This document shows, in pieces, positions 15,765-25,185 of a stretch of DNA of 64,000 bases. Within the stretch, counting starts at the first letter, position 1, and every line of letters starts with the position of its first letter. This DNA comes from Rurimicrobium sp040387755 (GTDB taxonomy: Bacteria; Bacteroidota; Bacteroidia; Chitinophagales; Chitinophagaceae): the NCBI GenBank assembly GCA_040387755.1, contig JAZKDB010000002.1, forward strand, positions 496,001 to 560,000, read 5' to 3'. A program made the translations under genes and the position numbers. Under the pieces are notes generated by a model. It saw only the letters and a list, made by a program, of their open reading frames with translations. It ran no database searches and was not told where the DNA came from.

Positions 15765-18587
15765 ATGGCAAAAGCATCGGCTACATCTACCAAAAAAGCA
15801 TCTCCCCAATCCGGCAAAAAACAAGACGTTATCTTTATCAAAGGAGCAAGAATGCACAACCTCAAGAATATTGATGTCAGCATTCCCAGGAACAAATTTG
15901 TAGTAGTAACCGGCGTCAGTGGCAGCGGAAAATCTTCCCTCACAATGGACACCCTTTTTGCCGAAGGTCAAAGAAGATATGCCGAAAGCCTTAGTGCTTA
16001 TGCCCGCCAGTTTTTGATGCGGATGGACAAGCCGGATGTTGATTACATTCAGGGCATTTGCCCGGCCATCGCCATCGAGCAAAAAGTGACCACACGCAGC
16101 CCACGCTCCAGCGTTGGCTCTATGACCGAAATTGCCGATTACCTGCGCTTGCTTTTTGCACGAATTGGCCGCACCTATTCCCCGGTTTCGGGCAAAGAAG
16201 TCAAGAAAGACACGGTGAGTGATGTAGTGGATTTTATTAAAGATTTACCCGCCAAAACCAAGGTGCAAATTATTGTTCCGCTCACTACACGCTTTGGCAG
16301 ACAAGTGAGGGAAGAACTGGATATTTTAATGCAAAAAGGATTTTCGCGTGTATATATCAAAGGCGAAAATGACAATAAACCTATTCGTATAGAAGACCTG
16401 TTGTCAGAAGAAAATAAAATCAAAACCGACGCTAAAAAAACCTTTCTGCTGATTGACCGTATTGTTGTCAAAAGCTTTGATGAAGACGATTTGCATCGTC
16501 TGGCCGATAGTATCCAGACTGCTTTTTACGAGAGCGAAGGAGATTGTTATCTGGAAGTAGATGACAGCAAGATCCATCATTTCAACAACCGCTTTGAAGC
16601 GGATGGCATGAAATTTGAAGAGCCCAGCCCTAATCTTTTTTCATACAATAATCCCTATGGTGCTTGCCCTGTTTGCGAAGGTTACGGACAGGTATTGGGC
16701 ATCGACCCCGAATTGGTTTTGCCCAACAAAAAGCTAAGTGTGTACGAGGGTGCAGTAGCCTGCTGGAAAGGCGAAAAAATGATAGAGTGGCAAAAGGAAT
16801 TTATGCGCACTGCTGCCAAAATAGACTTCCCCATTCATAAGCCCGTAGGTAAACTCAGTGAAGCTGAATATAAAATCCTTTGGGAAGGCACAAAAACGGT
16901 AGACGGAATTAAAGATTTCTTCACTATGGTAGAACAGAATCTGTACAAGATTCAATACCGCATCATGCAGGCACGTTACCGTGGACGCACCACCTGCTCA
17001 TCTTGTAATGGTACACGCCTGCGCAAAGATGCACTTTATGTAAAAATCAATGGCACTACAATCGGCGACTTGCTCAATATGCCGGCTTCGGAGGTAAATG
17101 ACTGGGTGAATAAAATAAAACTCTCCAAAAGCGATGAACAGGTAGCCCAGAGAATCCTGATTGAACTCAAGCAAAGATTAAAAACATTGATAGATGTAGG
17201 CCTGGTATACCTAAGCCTTAATCGTCCCGCCAATACACTGAGTGGTGGAGAAAGCCAGAGAATACAATTGACACGCTTTTTGGGTAGTAACCTGAGCGAC
17301 AGCTTATACATTCTGGATGAACCGAGTATTGGCCTTCATCCCCGGGATACAGAACGATTAATCAATGTACTCAAAAACCTTCGTGATTTAGATAACACCG
17401 TTATCGTAGTAGAGCACGATGACATGATGATGCGCCATGCCGATCATATTATTGACATGGGGCCATTGGCCAGCCATCTGGGAGGAGAAGTGATAGCAGA
17501 AGGCAACTTTGACGAAATCATCAAAAATGACAAAAGCCTTACGGGTAAATACCTTTCAGGCAAATTAAAAATTGAAGTGCCCAAAATCAAAAGAAAGGCT
17601 ACCGGTTTTCTGGACCTTACTGATTGCACACAAAACAATTTGAAAGGTATTGAAGTACGTTTTCCATTGGGTTTATTATGTGTGGTAACCGGAGTGAGCG
17701 GAAGTGGCAAAACAACCCTGATTAAACAGATTTTATACCCTTCCTTGTTGCGCCAGTTTGGCGAAAGTAGCGACAGGCCGGGAGCGCATGGAGAATTGCA
17801 GGGCGACTTCAAACTGATTGACGGCGTGGAATTGATAGACCAGAATCCTATTGGCAAATCATCACGCAGCAACCCCGTTACTTATATCAAAGCCTGGGAC
17901 GAGGTGCGTAAACTATTGACCAAACAGCCATTGGCCAAAATGAGGGGCTTTGCCGAAAAACACTTTTCGTTCAATACCGATGGCGGACGATGCGATACCT
18001 GCAAAGGAGATGGTGAAGTAGTGGTAGCCATGCAGTTTTTAGCGGATGTACATTTAATATGTGATAGCTGTAAAGGCAAAAGATTCAAAGACGAGGTGCT
18101 GGAAGTGACCTACAAAACCAAAAATGTCAGTGACATTCTGGATATGAGTGTGGATGAAGCACTTGAATTCTTTAAAGATGAAAAGAAAATTGCCGCTGCT
18201 ATACAACCCTTATCTAATGTAGGTCTTGGCTATATCAAGCTGGGCCAAAGCAGCGATACTATTAGTGGTGGCGAAGCCCAAAGGGTTAAGCTGGCTTCAT
18301 TTTTGGGTAAAGGTGCAGGTAAAGAAAAAATGCTCTTCATTTTTGATGAACCCACCACCGGATTACACGCACACGACATCTCTAAACTGTTGATGTCTTT
18401 TAATGCCCTGATAGAAAAAGGTCATTCCATTATCATTATCGAACACAATACAGATGTAATCAAAAGCGCCGATTGGGTAATAGACTTAGGGCCAGAAGGA
18501 GGCTCGGGAGGAGGCACTTTGCTGTACTCTGGAGTACCAGAAGGATTGGCCAAAGTAAAAGAAAGTTATACCGGAAAGTACTTGTAA
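15765..18587 (+). CDS. uvrA: Excinuclease ABC subunit A
   Basis: This 940-residue complete UvrA recognises DNA lesions in nucleotide excision repair and loads UvrB. It has two ABC ATPase halves: Walker A GVSGSGKSSL near residue 50 and GVSGSGKTTL near residue 645. The signature phrases are LSGGESQRIQL and ISGGEAQRVKL, and the Walker B phrases are LDEPSIGLH and FDEPTTGLH. Zinc-binding Cys pairs CPVCEGYG, CSSCNGTRL and CDTCKGDGE...CDSCKGKR are present. A 20-residue Ala/Ser/Thr/Lys-rich leader precedes the conserved IFIKGARMHNLKNI. The gene is alone; a promoter box lies immediately before the ATG. Confidence 0.98.
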   Translation: MAKASATSTKKASPQSGKKQDVIFIKGARMHNLKNIDVSIPRNKFVVVTGVSGSGKSSLTMDTLFAEGQRRYAESLSAYARQFLMRMDKPDVDYIQGICPAIAIEQKVTTRSPRSSVGSMTEIADYLRLLFARIGRTYSPVSGKEVKKDTVSDVVDFIKDLPAKTKVQIIVPLTTRFGRQVREELDILMQKGFSRVYIKGENDNKPIRIEDLLSEENKIKTDAKKTFLLIDRIVVKSFDEDDLHRLADSIQTAFYESEGDCYLEVDDSKIHHFNNRFEADGMKFEEPSPNLFSYNNPYGACPVCEGYGQVLGIDPELVLPNKKLSVYEGAVACWKGEKMIEWQKEFMRTAAKIDFPIHKPVGKLSEAEYKILWEGTKTVDGIKDFFTMVEQNLYKIQYRIMQARYRGRTTCSSCNGTRLRKDALYVKINGTTIGDLLNMPASEVNDWVNKIKLSKSDEQVAQRILIELKQRLKTLIDVGLVYLSLNRPANTLSGGESQRIQLTRFLGSNLSDSLYILDEPSIGLHPRDTERLINVLKNLRDLDNTVIVVEHDDMMMRHADHIIDMGPLASHLGGEVIAEGNFDEIIKNDKSLTGKYLSGKLKIEVPKIKRKATGFLDLTDCTQNNLKGIEVRFPLGLLCVVTGVSGSGKTTLIKQILYPSLLRQFGESSDRPGAHGELQGDFKLIDGVELIDQNPIGKSSRSNPVTYIKAWDEVRKLLTKQPLAKMRGFAEKHFSFNTDGGRCDTCKGDGEVVVAMQFLADVHLICDSCKGKRFKDEVLEVTYKTKNVSDILDMSVDEALEFFKDEKKIAAAIQPLSNVGLGYIKLGQSSDTISGGEAQRVKLASFLGKGAGKEKMLFIFDEPTTGLHAHDISKLLMSFNALIEKGHSIIIIEHNTDVIKSADWVIDLGPEGGSGGGTLLYSGVPEGLAKVKESYTGKYL

Positions 18588-18622
18588 AACTCATTTAGTG
18601 ATAATTAACCTCTTCAAACGAA

Positions 18623-18651
18623 AATAGCCGCTTCTACGTGAAGCGGCTATT
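18623..18651. terminator. Bidirectional terminator between uvrA and carA
   Basis: AATAGCCGCTTC (18623-18634) and GAAGCGGCTATT (18640-18651) form a 12-bp stem with a 5-nt loop between two convergent genes. T tracts on both sides are weak. Confidence 0.75.
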
Positions 18652-18679
18652 ACATTTTAAATATTTTGCTTAAACTATT

Positions 18680-19786
18680 TTATTTCATCATAGCTATAAA
18701 GTCATCAAACAAGTAGCGGGAATCGTGAGGACCAGGTGTACTCTCCGGATGATATTGTACAGAGAAAGCACGTTTATTCCTCATACGGATACCCTCGATA
18801 GAATCATCATTAAGATTGACATGAGTAATCTCAATCAGGTCTGATGCTTTGGCTGCTTCGGGTACAATACCAAAACCATGGTTCTGGGTGGTAATCTCAG
18901 ATTTTCCGGTAATCAAATTCTTCACCGGATGATTCAATCCACGATGTCCGTGATGCATTTTAAAAGTTGGGATATCATTAGCCAAAGCCAACAACTGATG
19001 TCCAAGACAAATACCAAATAAAGGTTTATCAGTGGCCAATAGCCCTTTAATCGTTTCTACAGCATAAGGCATAGAAGCAGGGTCGCCGGGACCATTGCTG
19101 ACAAAGAAACCTGTAGGATTAAAAGCTTCCAATGTGGCCACATCAGTATGAGCATTAAATACTTTGAGGTAAGCTCCGCGTTGTGCCAGACTGGTTAAGA
19201 TGTGCTTTTTCACCCCAAAATCTAACACTGCAATACGTATAGCTGCATTTTCGTCTCCCACTGTATAAGCTTCTTTAGTGCTCACTTCGCTCGAAAGCTC
19301 CAGACCAGCCATATCAGGCACCTTATCTAATTGTGCTTTCAAATCTTCCACACTACTGTATTCTGTCGAGATAACACAGTTCATGGCTCCTTTACTGCGG
19401 ATATGTTGCACCAATGCACGGGTATCCACATCCTGAATAGCAATAAGGTTATTCTTTACCAGATAATTTTCAAAAGAATCATTCGCCATAAAACGGGAGT
19501 ATCTGGACGACATGTTGCGGCCAATCAAGCCCCTGATTTTAACGGAATCACTTTCCACATCCATATCAGCCACGCCATAGTTACCTGTATAGGCTGTATT
19601 CATTATCAGCATCTGACCAGTGTAGGAAGGGTCGGTAAAGACCTCCTGATAGCCCGTCATACCGGTATTGAAGCAGATTTCTCCACCACATGTACCTTTT
19701 GCACCAAATGATTTTCCTATTAATAATGTACCGTCCTGTAGATATAAATAAGCCGGTGTAGAAGGGAGATTGTTTAGTTGATTCAT
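18680..19786 (-). CDS. carA: Carbamoyl-phosphate synthase small (glutaminase) subunit
   Basis: This 368-residue subunit hydrolyses glutamine and passes ammonia to CarB for pyrimidine and arginine synthesis. The N-terminal CarA domain has CGGEICFNTGMTGYQEV and DPSYTGQ. The class I glutaminase domain has the nucleophile Cys260 in FGICLGHQLLAL and the His-Glu pair in SVQYHPESTPGPHDS. The ATG at 19786 (MNQLNN) was chosen over an in-frame TTG four codons earlier. No carB is adjacent. Confidence 0.97.
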   Translation of the reverse strand: MNQLNNLPSTPAYLYLQDGTLLIGKSFGAKGTCGGEICFNTGMTGYQEVFTDPSYTGQMLIMNTAYTGNYGVADMDVESDSVKIRGLIGRNMSSRYSRFMANDSFENYLVKNNLIAIQDVDTRALVQHIRSKGAMNCVISTEYSSVEDLKAQLDKVPDMAGLELSSEVSTKEAYTVGDENAAIRIAVLDFGVKKHILTSLAQRGAYLKVFNAHTDVATLEAFNPTGFFVSNGPGDPASMPYAVETIKGLLATDKPLFGICLGHQLLALANDIPTFKMHHGHRGLNHPVKNLITGKSEITTQNHGFGIVPEAAKASDLIEITHVNLNDDSIEGIRMRNKRAFSVQYHPESTPGPHDSRYLFDDFIAMMK

Positions 19787-19887
19787 ACTAAGGTGCAAAA
19801 TTGCAACAAAATTTCCATTATCGAAATTTTAAAATGAAAAATGTGGAAAAGAAAAAGAGGTAATTTTTTCTTAAAACAACCTGCAAT

Positions 19888-19916
19888 AAAAAAGGCATCC
19901 TGTTTTGGATGCCTTT
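19888..19916 (-). terminator. Terminator of the HtrA gene
   Basis: AAAGGCATCC (19891-19900) pairs with GGATGCCTTT (19907-19916). Read on the minus strand, the hairpin is followed by a T run. Confidence 0.88.
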
Positions 19917-19937
19917 CTCTATGCTGAAAGCCTGACT

Positions 19938-21413
19938 TTAATCTCGTCCGGCCTGAATATTATAGTAATACATACCGGTACGGTCGGGATAAAAGCCTTC
20001 CAATTGCACCATTTCGCCAGAGCCCAGCGCTTTGTCCACTTCTGTAGTTTCCTTTACAGGATTACCATTAATACCTGTAATGACAAAACCTTTGCGGATA
20101 TTGGCCTGAGCCAGTATTCCCTTTCCGGCATCACTCACCACTACCCCATTCTTGCTGTTGTATTTTCTTTGCTCATCACTGCTTAATGCCCTCAGCACGG
20201 CACCTACCGAAGAGGCTATAGCATCTTTATCATTTACTACAGCTGTTGTACCTTTTATATTTTTCAATTCTACATTGGCTGTCAGGGTTTTACCACTGCG
20301 GAGATAGGTAATATTGACATGGTCGCCGGGTTTGAAACGGGATACCTGCTCGTTCAGCTGATTGATCGTCGCTACGGAAATATTATTCACTGCAGTAATA
20401 AAATCACCTTTTTGTATACCCGCGGCCTTAGCGCCACCTATTGGCGATACATTGGCTACATATACACCTTCTACCTCGTCAAGTTTGTAAGCCGCTATTT
20501 CATCGGGACTGGCATTTTTAAAGTCTCTGGGTTCTATACCGAGGAAACCTCTTTGCACCGTTCCGTATTGTATGATATCAGCTGTAGCCTTTTTTACAAT
20601 ATTGGCAGGAATGGCATAAGAATAACCTGCATAGCTACCTGTTGGCGACGCAATGGCCGAGTTGATACCGATTAACTGACCGGTACTGTTTACCAATGGT
20701 CCGCCACTGTTACCGGGGTTGACGGCAGCATCTGTCTGAATAAAAGATTCAATAGCCGAGCGCGATTTTTGGGCATTGATACCAATGCTTCTGCCCTTTG
20801 CACTCACGATGCCTGCTGTTACAGTAGCATCCAGACTGAGCGGATATCCTACTGCCAGTACCCATTCGCCCAGGTGTACATTGTCGGAATTACCAAACTC
20901 CATATAAGGAAGATTATCTTCATCGATTTTCAGCACGGCAAGGTCGGTAGAAGGGTCTGTACCAATTACTTTGGCCTGGGCAGTTTTTCGGTCGTTGAAG
21001 GTAACGGTAACCACATCGGCACCACTCACCACATGGTTATTGGTCACGATATAACCGTCGGGCGAAATCACCACTCCCGAGCCCGAGCCCATCTGCTCAG
21101 GTGTGCGGTATTGGCGCAGGTAATTATCACCAAACAATTCGGCAAAAGGATCGCGCGCCAGTATGGTTTTTGAATTAACGGTTGTTTTGATATGCACCAC
21201 TGCTTTTACGCTGCCTTCGGCTGCATTTCTGAAATCTATGGGTGGTGCACTGATACCTTGTTTTTCGGGATTATAGTTGACATAATTAACAGGAAGCTGT
21301 TGCTGATTGCCTCCAAACAAATGTTCATTTTTAGAAAAATGCTTTACTGCAAACAAGGTGCCTACTGAGGTAAGCGCTGCAGTAAGCATTACAGGGATGA
21401 TGTTGTTTTTCAT
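19938..21413 (-). CDS. HtrA/DegP-type periplasmic serine protease-chaperone
   Basis: This 491-residue protein degrades or refolds damaged envelope proteins. The N-terminus (NNIIPVMLTAALTSVGTLFA) is a signal peptide or anchor. The trypsin-like domain has the triad His127 (VTNNHVV), Asp157 (STDLAVLKI) and Ser236 (NPGNSGGPLV). Two PDZ domains follow, one starting near QRGFLGIEP with GDFITAVNN, and a degenerate second one with GFVITGINGNPV near the C-terminus. Length and order fit DegP/DegQ. It has an exact promoter box (21439-21446) and its own terminator, so it is a single-gene transcript. Confidence 0.95.
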   Translation of the reverse strand: MKNNIIPVMLTAALTSVGTLFAVKHFSKNEHLFGGNQQQLPVNYVNYNPEKQGISAPPIDFRNAAEGSVKAVVHIKTTVNSKTILARDPFAELFGDNYLRQYRTPEQMGSGSGVVISPDGYIVTNNHVVSGADVVTVTFNDRKTAQAKVIGTDPSTDLAVLKIDEDNLPYMEFGNSDNVHLGEWVLAVGYPLSLDATVTAGIVSAKGRSIGINAQKSRSAIESFIQTDAAVNPGNSGGPLVNSTGQLIGINSAIASPTGSYAGYSYAIPANIVKKATADIIQYGTVQRGFLGIEPRDFKNASPDEIAAYKLDEVEGVYVANVSPIGGAKAAGIQKGDFITAVNNISVATINQLNEQVSRFKPGDHVNITYLRSGKTLTANVELKNIKGTTAVVNDKDAIASSVGAVLRALSSDEQRKYNSKNGVVVSDAGKGILAQANIRKGFVITGINGNPVKETTEVDKALGSGEMVQLEGFYPDRTGMYYYNIQAGRD

Positions 21414-21438
21414 AGAGGTTAATAATTTTTTTGTCCCT

Positions 21439-21446
21439 CAAAAATA
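21439..21446 (-). promoter_or_regulatory. Promoter -7 box of the HtrA gene
   Basis: TATTTTTG on the minus strand matches TAnnTTTG exactly, 25 nt before the start codon. Confidence 0.6.
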
Positions 21447-21605
21447 AAAAACAAGAGTTTTAAAAAATGTTAAAAGCTATACCTGCAAGGGCTTTTAACG
21501 GATTTTTTTCAAAATATATTTAACAGCCACTCCTTCGTAAAACAGATTAAGAAGGAGGCATTAACTCTGTTCCCTTAATTGCTTACCTTTCGGTAAACAT
21601 CGATT

Positions 21606-22043
21606 ATGGAACTCACTACTCTGGATTTTGGCCTCAGAATCTGCTGCGCTTTACTTTGCGGACTGGCCATAGGATTTGAAAGACAATGGCATCACAAATC
21701 GGCAGGATTGCGCACCAATACATTGGTGGCAGTAGGCTCGGCGTTATTTGTCATTTTATCTACACAGTTGATCAAGGGAGAGGCAGACCCTACAAGGGTA
21801 TTGGGTCAGGTGGTAACGGGAGTGGGATTTTTGGGTGCAGGTATTATCTACAAAGAAGGTCTCAATATTCATGGACTAACTACTGCCGCCACTATCTGGT
21901 GCAGTTCCGCCATTGGTTGTCTGGCGGCTGTAGGCTATTTTCGGGAAACATTTATGGCTACAGGTATCATCCTCTTTATCAATGCCCTGCTTTTACCTCT
22001 GGACAATTGGCTGACGAACAGAAAAAACCAAAACGATTCTTAA
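21606..22043 (+). CDS. MgtC/SapB-family membrane protein
   Basis: This 145-residue protein has four or five hydrophobic segments. The MgtC signature is clear: CGLAIGFERQWHHKSAGLRT in the first loop and GVGFLGAGIIYKEG...GLTTAATIW after it. MgtC proteins are linked to growth at low magnesium and to control of the F-type ATP synthase. This is the short form without the C-terminal ACT-like domain. It is transcribed towards the M3 peptidase gene. Confidence 0.93.
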   Translation: MELTTLDFGLRICCALLCGLAIGFERQWHHKSAGLRTNTLVAVGSALFVILSTQLIKGEADPTRVLGQVVTGVGFLGAGIIYKEGLNIHGLTTAATIWCSSAIGCLAAVGYFRETFMATGIILFINALLLPLDNWLTNRKNQNDS

Positions 22044-22048
22044 GCAAC

Positions 22049-22078
22049 AAAAAAAATCCGCAGCGGTAAGGCTGCGGA
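22049..22078 (-). terminator. Terminator of the M3 peptidase gene
   Basis: TCCGCAGC (22057-22064) pairs with GCTGCGGA (22071-22078). Read on the minus strand the stem is followed by a long T run; it may also stop transcription from the MgtC-like gene. Confidence 0.85.
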
Positions 22079-22116
22079 CTCTTAATGTGCAGTCAAAGCT
22101 GCACTTTGTCGGAATC

Positions 22117-24246
22117 TTATTTCGTGGTATTGGTCAAACCTGCATTAATCAGGTATGGCTCAATCTTCATTTCGTGGCCAATCATATCTACAAAAGCTTT
22201 GTTGAGGTCTACACTATTACCTACTGACAAGATGTAGGTACGGAAACGCTCGCAATTGGCACGGGTCATTCCGCCGTTGGCTTTAAACCAGTCATACACA
22301 TTATAATCAAGGGTTTTGCTCCAGGTATAAGCATAATATCCTGCACTGTATCCACCACCCCAGATGTGGGCAAAATAAGGCGTGTGGTAACGTGTCGGTA
22401 CTTCTTTTACCAGCAAACCATATTTGGTCAGGGCCTCCTGTTCAAATTGCAAGGCAGGTTTAAAATCTGCTTCGTTCTCTACCGAATGCCAAGCCATATC
22501 CAAAGTGGCAGCCGCCAATAATTCCGTCACCGTATAACCGGTATTAAAGGTTTCTGCTTTTTTAATTTTATCTATTAAAGCCTGGGGAATCACTTCTTTG
22601 GTTTTGTAATGAAGCGCATAATTTTTGAGTATAGCAGGGTCAAGAGCTGCGTGCTCGTTGATTTGCGATGGGAATTCCACATAATCGCGGGGAACACTGG
22701 TACCCGAAAGGGTCACATAATTTTGATTGGCAAAAAGACCATGCAGTGTATGTCCGAATTCGTGGAACATCGTGGTTACATCATCAAAGCTGATGAGTGA
22801 TGGATTACCATTGACCGGTTTGGCAAAATTGAACACATTAACGATCACCGGTTTTTGCTTGAGGTAATGCGACTGGTTCACAAAATTGCTCATCCAGGCA
22901 CCACCATTTTTATTGTCGCGGGTGTAGAAATCCAGATAATAAATAGCCATGCTGCTGCCATCATTGTCAAATACCTCGTAAGCCACTACATCGGGGTGAT
23001 ACACTGGCAAATCGGTGCGCACTTTGAAGGTAATGCCATACATCTGCTCGGCAGCAAAGAACACGCCTTTCTCCAATACAGTTTTTACTTCAAAATAAGG
23101 TTTCACTTCGCTTTCGTCCAGATTGTATTTGGCTTTGCGTACTTGCTCGGCATAGAAATCCCAATCCCAGGGCTCCAGTTTGAAACCACCCTTCTGGGCA
23201 TCAATCAGTTTTTGAATTTCGGCAGCTTCACCTTTGGCTTTCACCACCGCTGGAGCAGCAATAGAGGCCAGCAGATTCATCGCAGGTTCGGGCGTTTTGG
23301 CCATTTGATCCTGCAATTTCCACTCAGCAAAACTTTTCTTTCCCATCAGTTTGGCTTTTGCCAGACGAAGGCGGGCCAGTTTTTCCAGAATAGCACGGGT
23401 ATCGCCATCATCGCCTTTTTCGGCACGGGTCCATGAGGCTTTGAACAGTTTCTCTCTCGAAGCCCTGTTTTTCATCGTCATCAGCGGAGGCTGCTGTGTG
23501 GTATTGATAATGCCAATGGCAAATTTTCCTGCCTTACCCTCTTTGCCTGCTTTTTCTTTGGCTGCGGCAATTTCGTCTGCCGACAAACCATCCAGTTCTG
23601 CTTCAGTATCAAAATACACTGTAGCATTCTTGCGCGCTACCAACAGTTTATTGGTGTACTGAGTACTCAATGTGGCCATTTCCTCATTGATTTTTTTCAC
23701 CTTGTCTTTGGCTGCATCATCCAGATTGGCACCGGCCAACTCAAATTGTTGCAGGTAATACTCTGTCAAACGTTTGTCTTCGCCCTCCAGTTTACTGATA
23801 TCAAGGGCTTTGATGCGTTGGTAGATTTTGCTGTTGAGGTACAATTTATCGTTATGGGCCGAAAAGATAGGCGCATATTCCTCTTCAATCTTTTGTAAGG
23901 TAGGATTGGTGTTGGAGCCCGTCAGATTGCTGAACACCAATACAGCGCGATTCAAATCTTCGCCACTGATTTCGATGGCCAAAACCGTATTGGCAAAAGT
24001 AGGAGCCTCCGTATTGTTGGCAATTTTCTCAATTTCTGCATCGTGTACTTTGAGTGCATAATCAAAGGCCGGTTTAAAATGTTCGTCTTTGATTTTATCA
24101 AAAGGCGGAGCCTGATATTGCAAAGTACTTCTTTGCAGGAGCGGATTATCGGGTTTGCTGCTTTGCTCGGGCTGTTTGTTGCCTCCGCAGGAAGCTAATA
24201 GACTCAGTGACATTGCTGAAAAAAGTTTTACAGAAAAATGCTTCAT
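22117..24246 (-). CDS. Lipoprotein M3-family peptidase (peptidyl-dipeptidase Dcp type)
   Basis: This 709-residue zinc peptidase carries HEFGH (His495, Glu496, His499) within TTMFHEFGHTLHGLFA, followed by the usual SGTSVPRDYVEFPSQ. The N-terminus SLSLLASCGGNK is a lipoprotein signal with a lipobox Cys near residue 20, so it is anchored to a membrane facing the periplasm. The family removes dipeptides or cuts oligopeptides, and length and order match Dcp/oligopeptidase A. A one-mismatch promoter box TAATTTTA is at 24269-24276 on the minus strand. The next region upstream is repeat DNA. Confidence 0.95.
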   Translation of the reverse strand: MKHFSVKLFSAMSLSLLASCGGNKQPEQSSKPDNPLLQRSTLQYQAPPFDKIKDEHFKPAFDYALKVHDAEIEKIANNTEAPTFANTVLAIEISGEDLNRAVLVFSNLTGSNTNPTLQKIEEEYAPIFSAHNDKLYLNSKIYQRIKALDISKLEGEDKRLTEYYLQQFELAGANLDDAAKDKVKKINEEMATLSTQYTNKLLVARKNATVYFDTEAELDGLSADEIAAAKEKAGKEGKAGKFAIGIINTTQQPPLMTMKNRASREKLFKASWTRAEKGDDGDTRAILEKLARLRLAKAKLMGKKSFAEWKLQDQMAKTPEPAMNLLASIAAPAVVKAKGEAAEIQKLIDAQKGGFKLEPWDWDFYAEQVRKAKYNLDESEVKPYFEVKTVLEKGVFFAAEQMYGITFKVRTDLPVYHPDVVAYEVFDNDGSSMAIYYLDFYTRDNKNGGAWMSNFVNQSHYLKQKPVIVNVFNFAKPVNGNPSLISFDDVTTMFHEFGHTLHGLFANQNYVTLSGTSVPRDYVEFPSQINEHAALDPAILKNYALHYKTKEVIPQALIDKIKKAETFNTGYTVTELLAAATLDMAWHSVENEADFKPALQFEQEALTKYGLLVKEVPTRYHTPYFAHIWGGGYSAGYYAYTWSKTLDYNVYDWFKANGGMTRANCERFRTYILSVGNSVDLNKAFVDMIGHEMKIEPYLINAGLTNTTK

Positions 24247-24280
24247 AAGGCATAAATATTTTGAAGGCTAAAATTAGGGG

Positions 24281-24464
24281 GATTTTTTGGCTTTGGCAGG
24301 GGGAGATTTAGGGGGGTCATCTGCCACTTTTCTATTAACCTTGGGTTGCGTCGCACCGTCAGGGCATATCATTCCTTTTAGCTTTGCATACCGCATTTGT
24401 TGTTCGCCATCCCTGCTATCTGTGTACTATAAAATTGATTTTTTGGCTTTGGCAAGGGGAGATT
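24281..24464 (+). repeat. 28-bp direct repeat pair
   Basis: Two copies differing at a single base lie at 24281-24308 and 24437-24464, both beginning GATTTTTTGGCTTTGGCA. They frame 128 bp with no gene. Confidence 0.85.
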
Positions 24465-24510
24465 GCTCCCGTCTGAAAAAATCTTTGGCAGACAAAACAG
24501 CTTAAAAAAA

Positions 24511-24815
24511 CTATCTTGGATACGTATACCCACCTATCCGGGATACGTTAAAAACACTAGCCGGATAGCTTACAGACCTATCACGGATACGTACACCAAC
24601 CTAAGCTAGATACGTTGACAAGCTAAGCTGCTTAGGCTCTGAACCTATCGAGGATACGTATACCAACCTAAGCTGGATACGCTAATGAGCTAAGCGCGAT
24701 AGGCTCAGAACCTATCGCGGATACGTATACCAACCTAAGCTGGATACGTTGATAAGCTAAGCTGCTTAGGCTCAGAACCTATCGTGGATACGTGTACCCA
24801 CCTAAGCTGGATGGG
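24511..24815 (+). repeat. 67-bp tandem repeat, about 4.4 units
   Basis: Units begin with GATACGTRTACC or a close variant at 24519, 24586, 24653, 24720 and 24787, exactly 67 bp apart; the last is partial. Each unit holds a second GGATACG box about 23 bp after the first, a CCTAAGCT segment and a short inverted pair (AAGC...GCTT). Units 3 and 4 are the most alike; the first is the most diverged. No gene overlaps it convincingly. Confidence 0.93.
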
Positions 24816-24876
24816 TTTTGAGTAATGGTTTGGGCTAAAAGCTTAGGTTAATTACCTTTTGCTTAATTTAAATTGA

Positions 24877-24884
24877 TAAGTTTG
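24877..24884 (+). promoter_or_regulatory. Promoter -7 box for the small gene and HNH nuclease
   Basis: TAAGTTTG is an exact TAnnTTTG match 41 nt before the ATG at 24925 and just after the tandem repeat. Confidence 0.55.
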
Positions 24885-24924
24885 AATAGAAAAATATTGA
24901 TGACAACTAATCAAGCAAAATCAA

Positions 24925-25122
24925 ATGAACAGAAATGATTTCATGAATTTCTTCCGAAACACAGAACAATTGAACAGCTTAAGTGTTGATGATAGGATTG
25001 AAGTATTTTCAACCATATTATTAGGTAGTTCAGATTTTAAAAAGCAGTTGTTAGAAGATATCTTTTCTGATTATTGCGTGAATCATTTGGCGGTAGTTGA
25101 AGTGGTTAATCTTCAGAAATAA
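24925..25122 (+). CDS. Small protein of unknown function upstream of HNH nuclease
   Basis: This is a 65-residue acidic, helical protein with no signal or membrane segment (MNRNDFMNFF start; ends VVEVVNLQK). The family is not recognised. It has a promoter box upstream and is followed 63 bp later by the HNH nuclease gene on the same strand, so the two are probably one transcript. Whether it acts with the nuclease is unknown. Confidence 0.55.
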   Translation: MNRNDFMNFFRNTEQLNSLSVDDRIEVFSTILLGSSDFKKQLLEDIFSDYCVNHLAVVEVVNLQK

Positions 25123-25185
25123 AAAATCGTGGAAATTTCCCCGCCTAGTGATTATATTCCTGATTATTTTTGAGGAAATATACAG

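Noticed and set aside
24287..24505. A 72-codon plus-strand frame before the tandem repeats
   Set aside because: It covers both direct repeat copies, has no promoter or ribosome-site context and no protein-like pattern.
24511..24815. The 67-bp repeat array as a CRISPR
   Set aside because: The whole unit is repeated, with no constant short repeat alternating with unique spacers, and no cas genes lie nearby.
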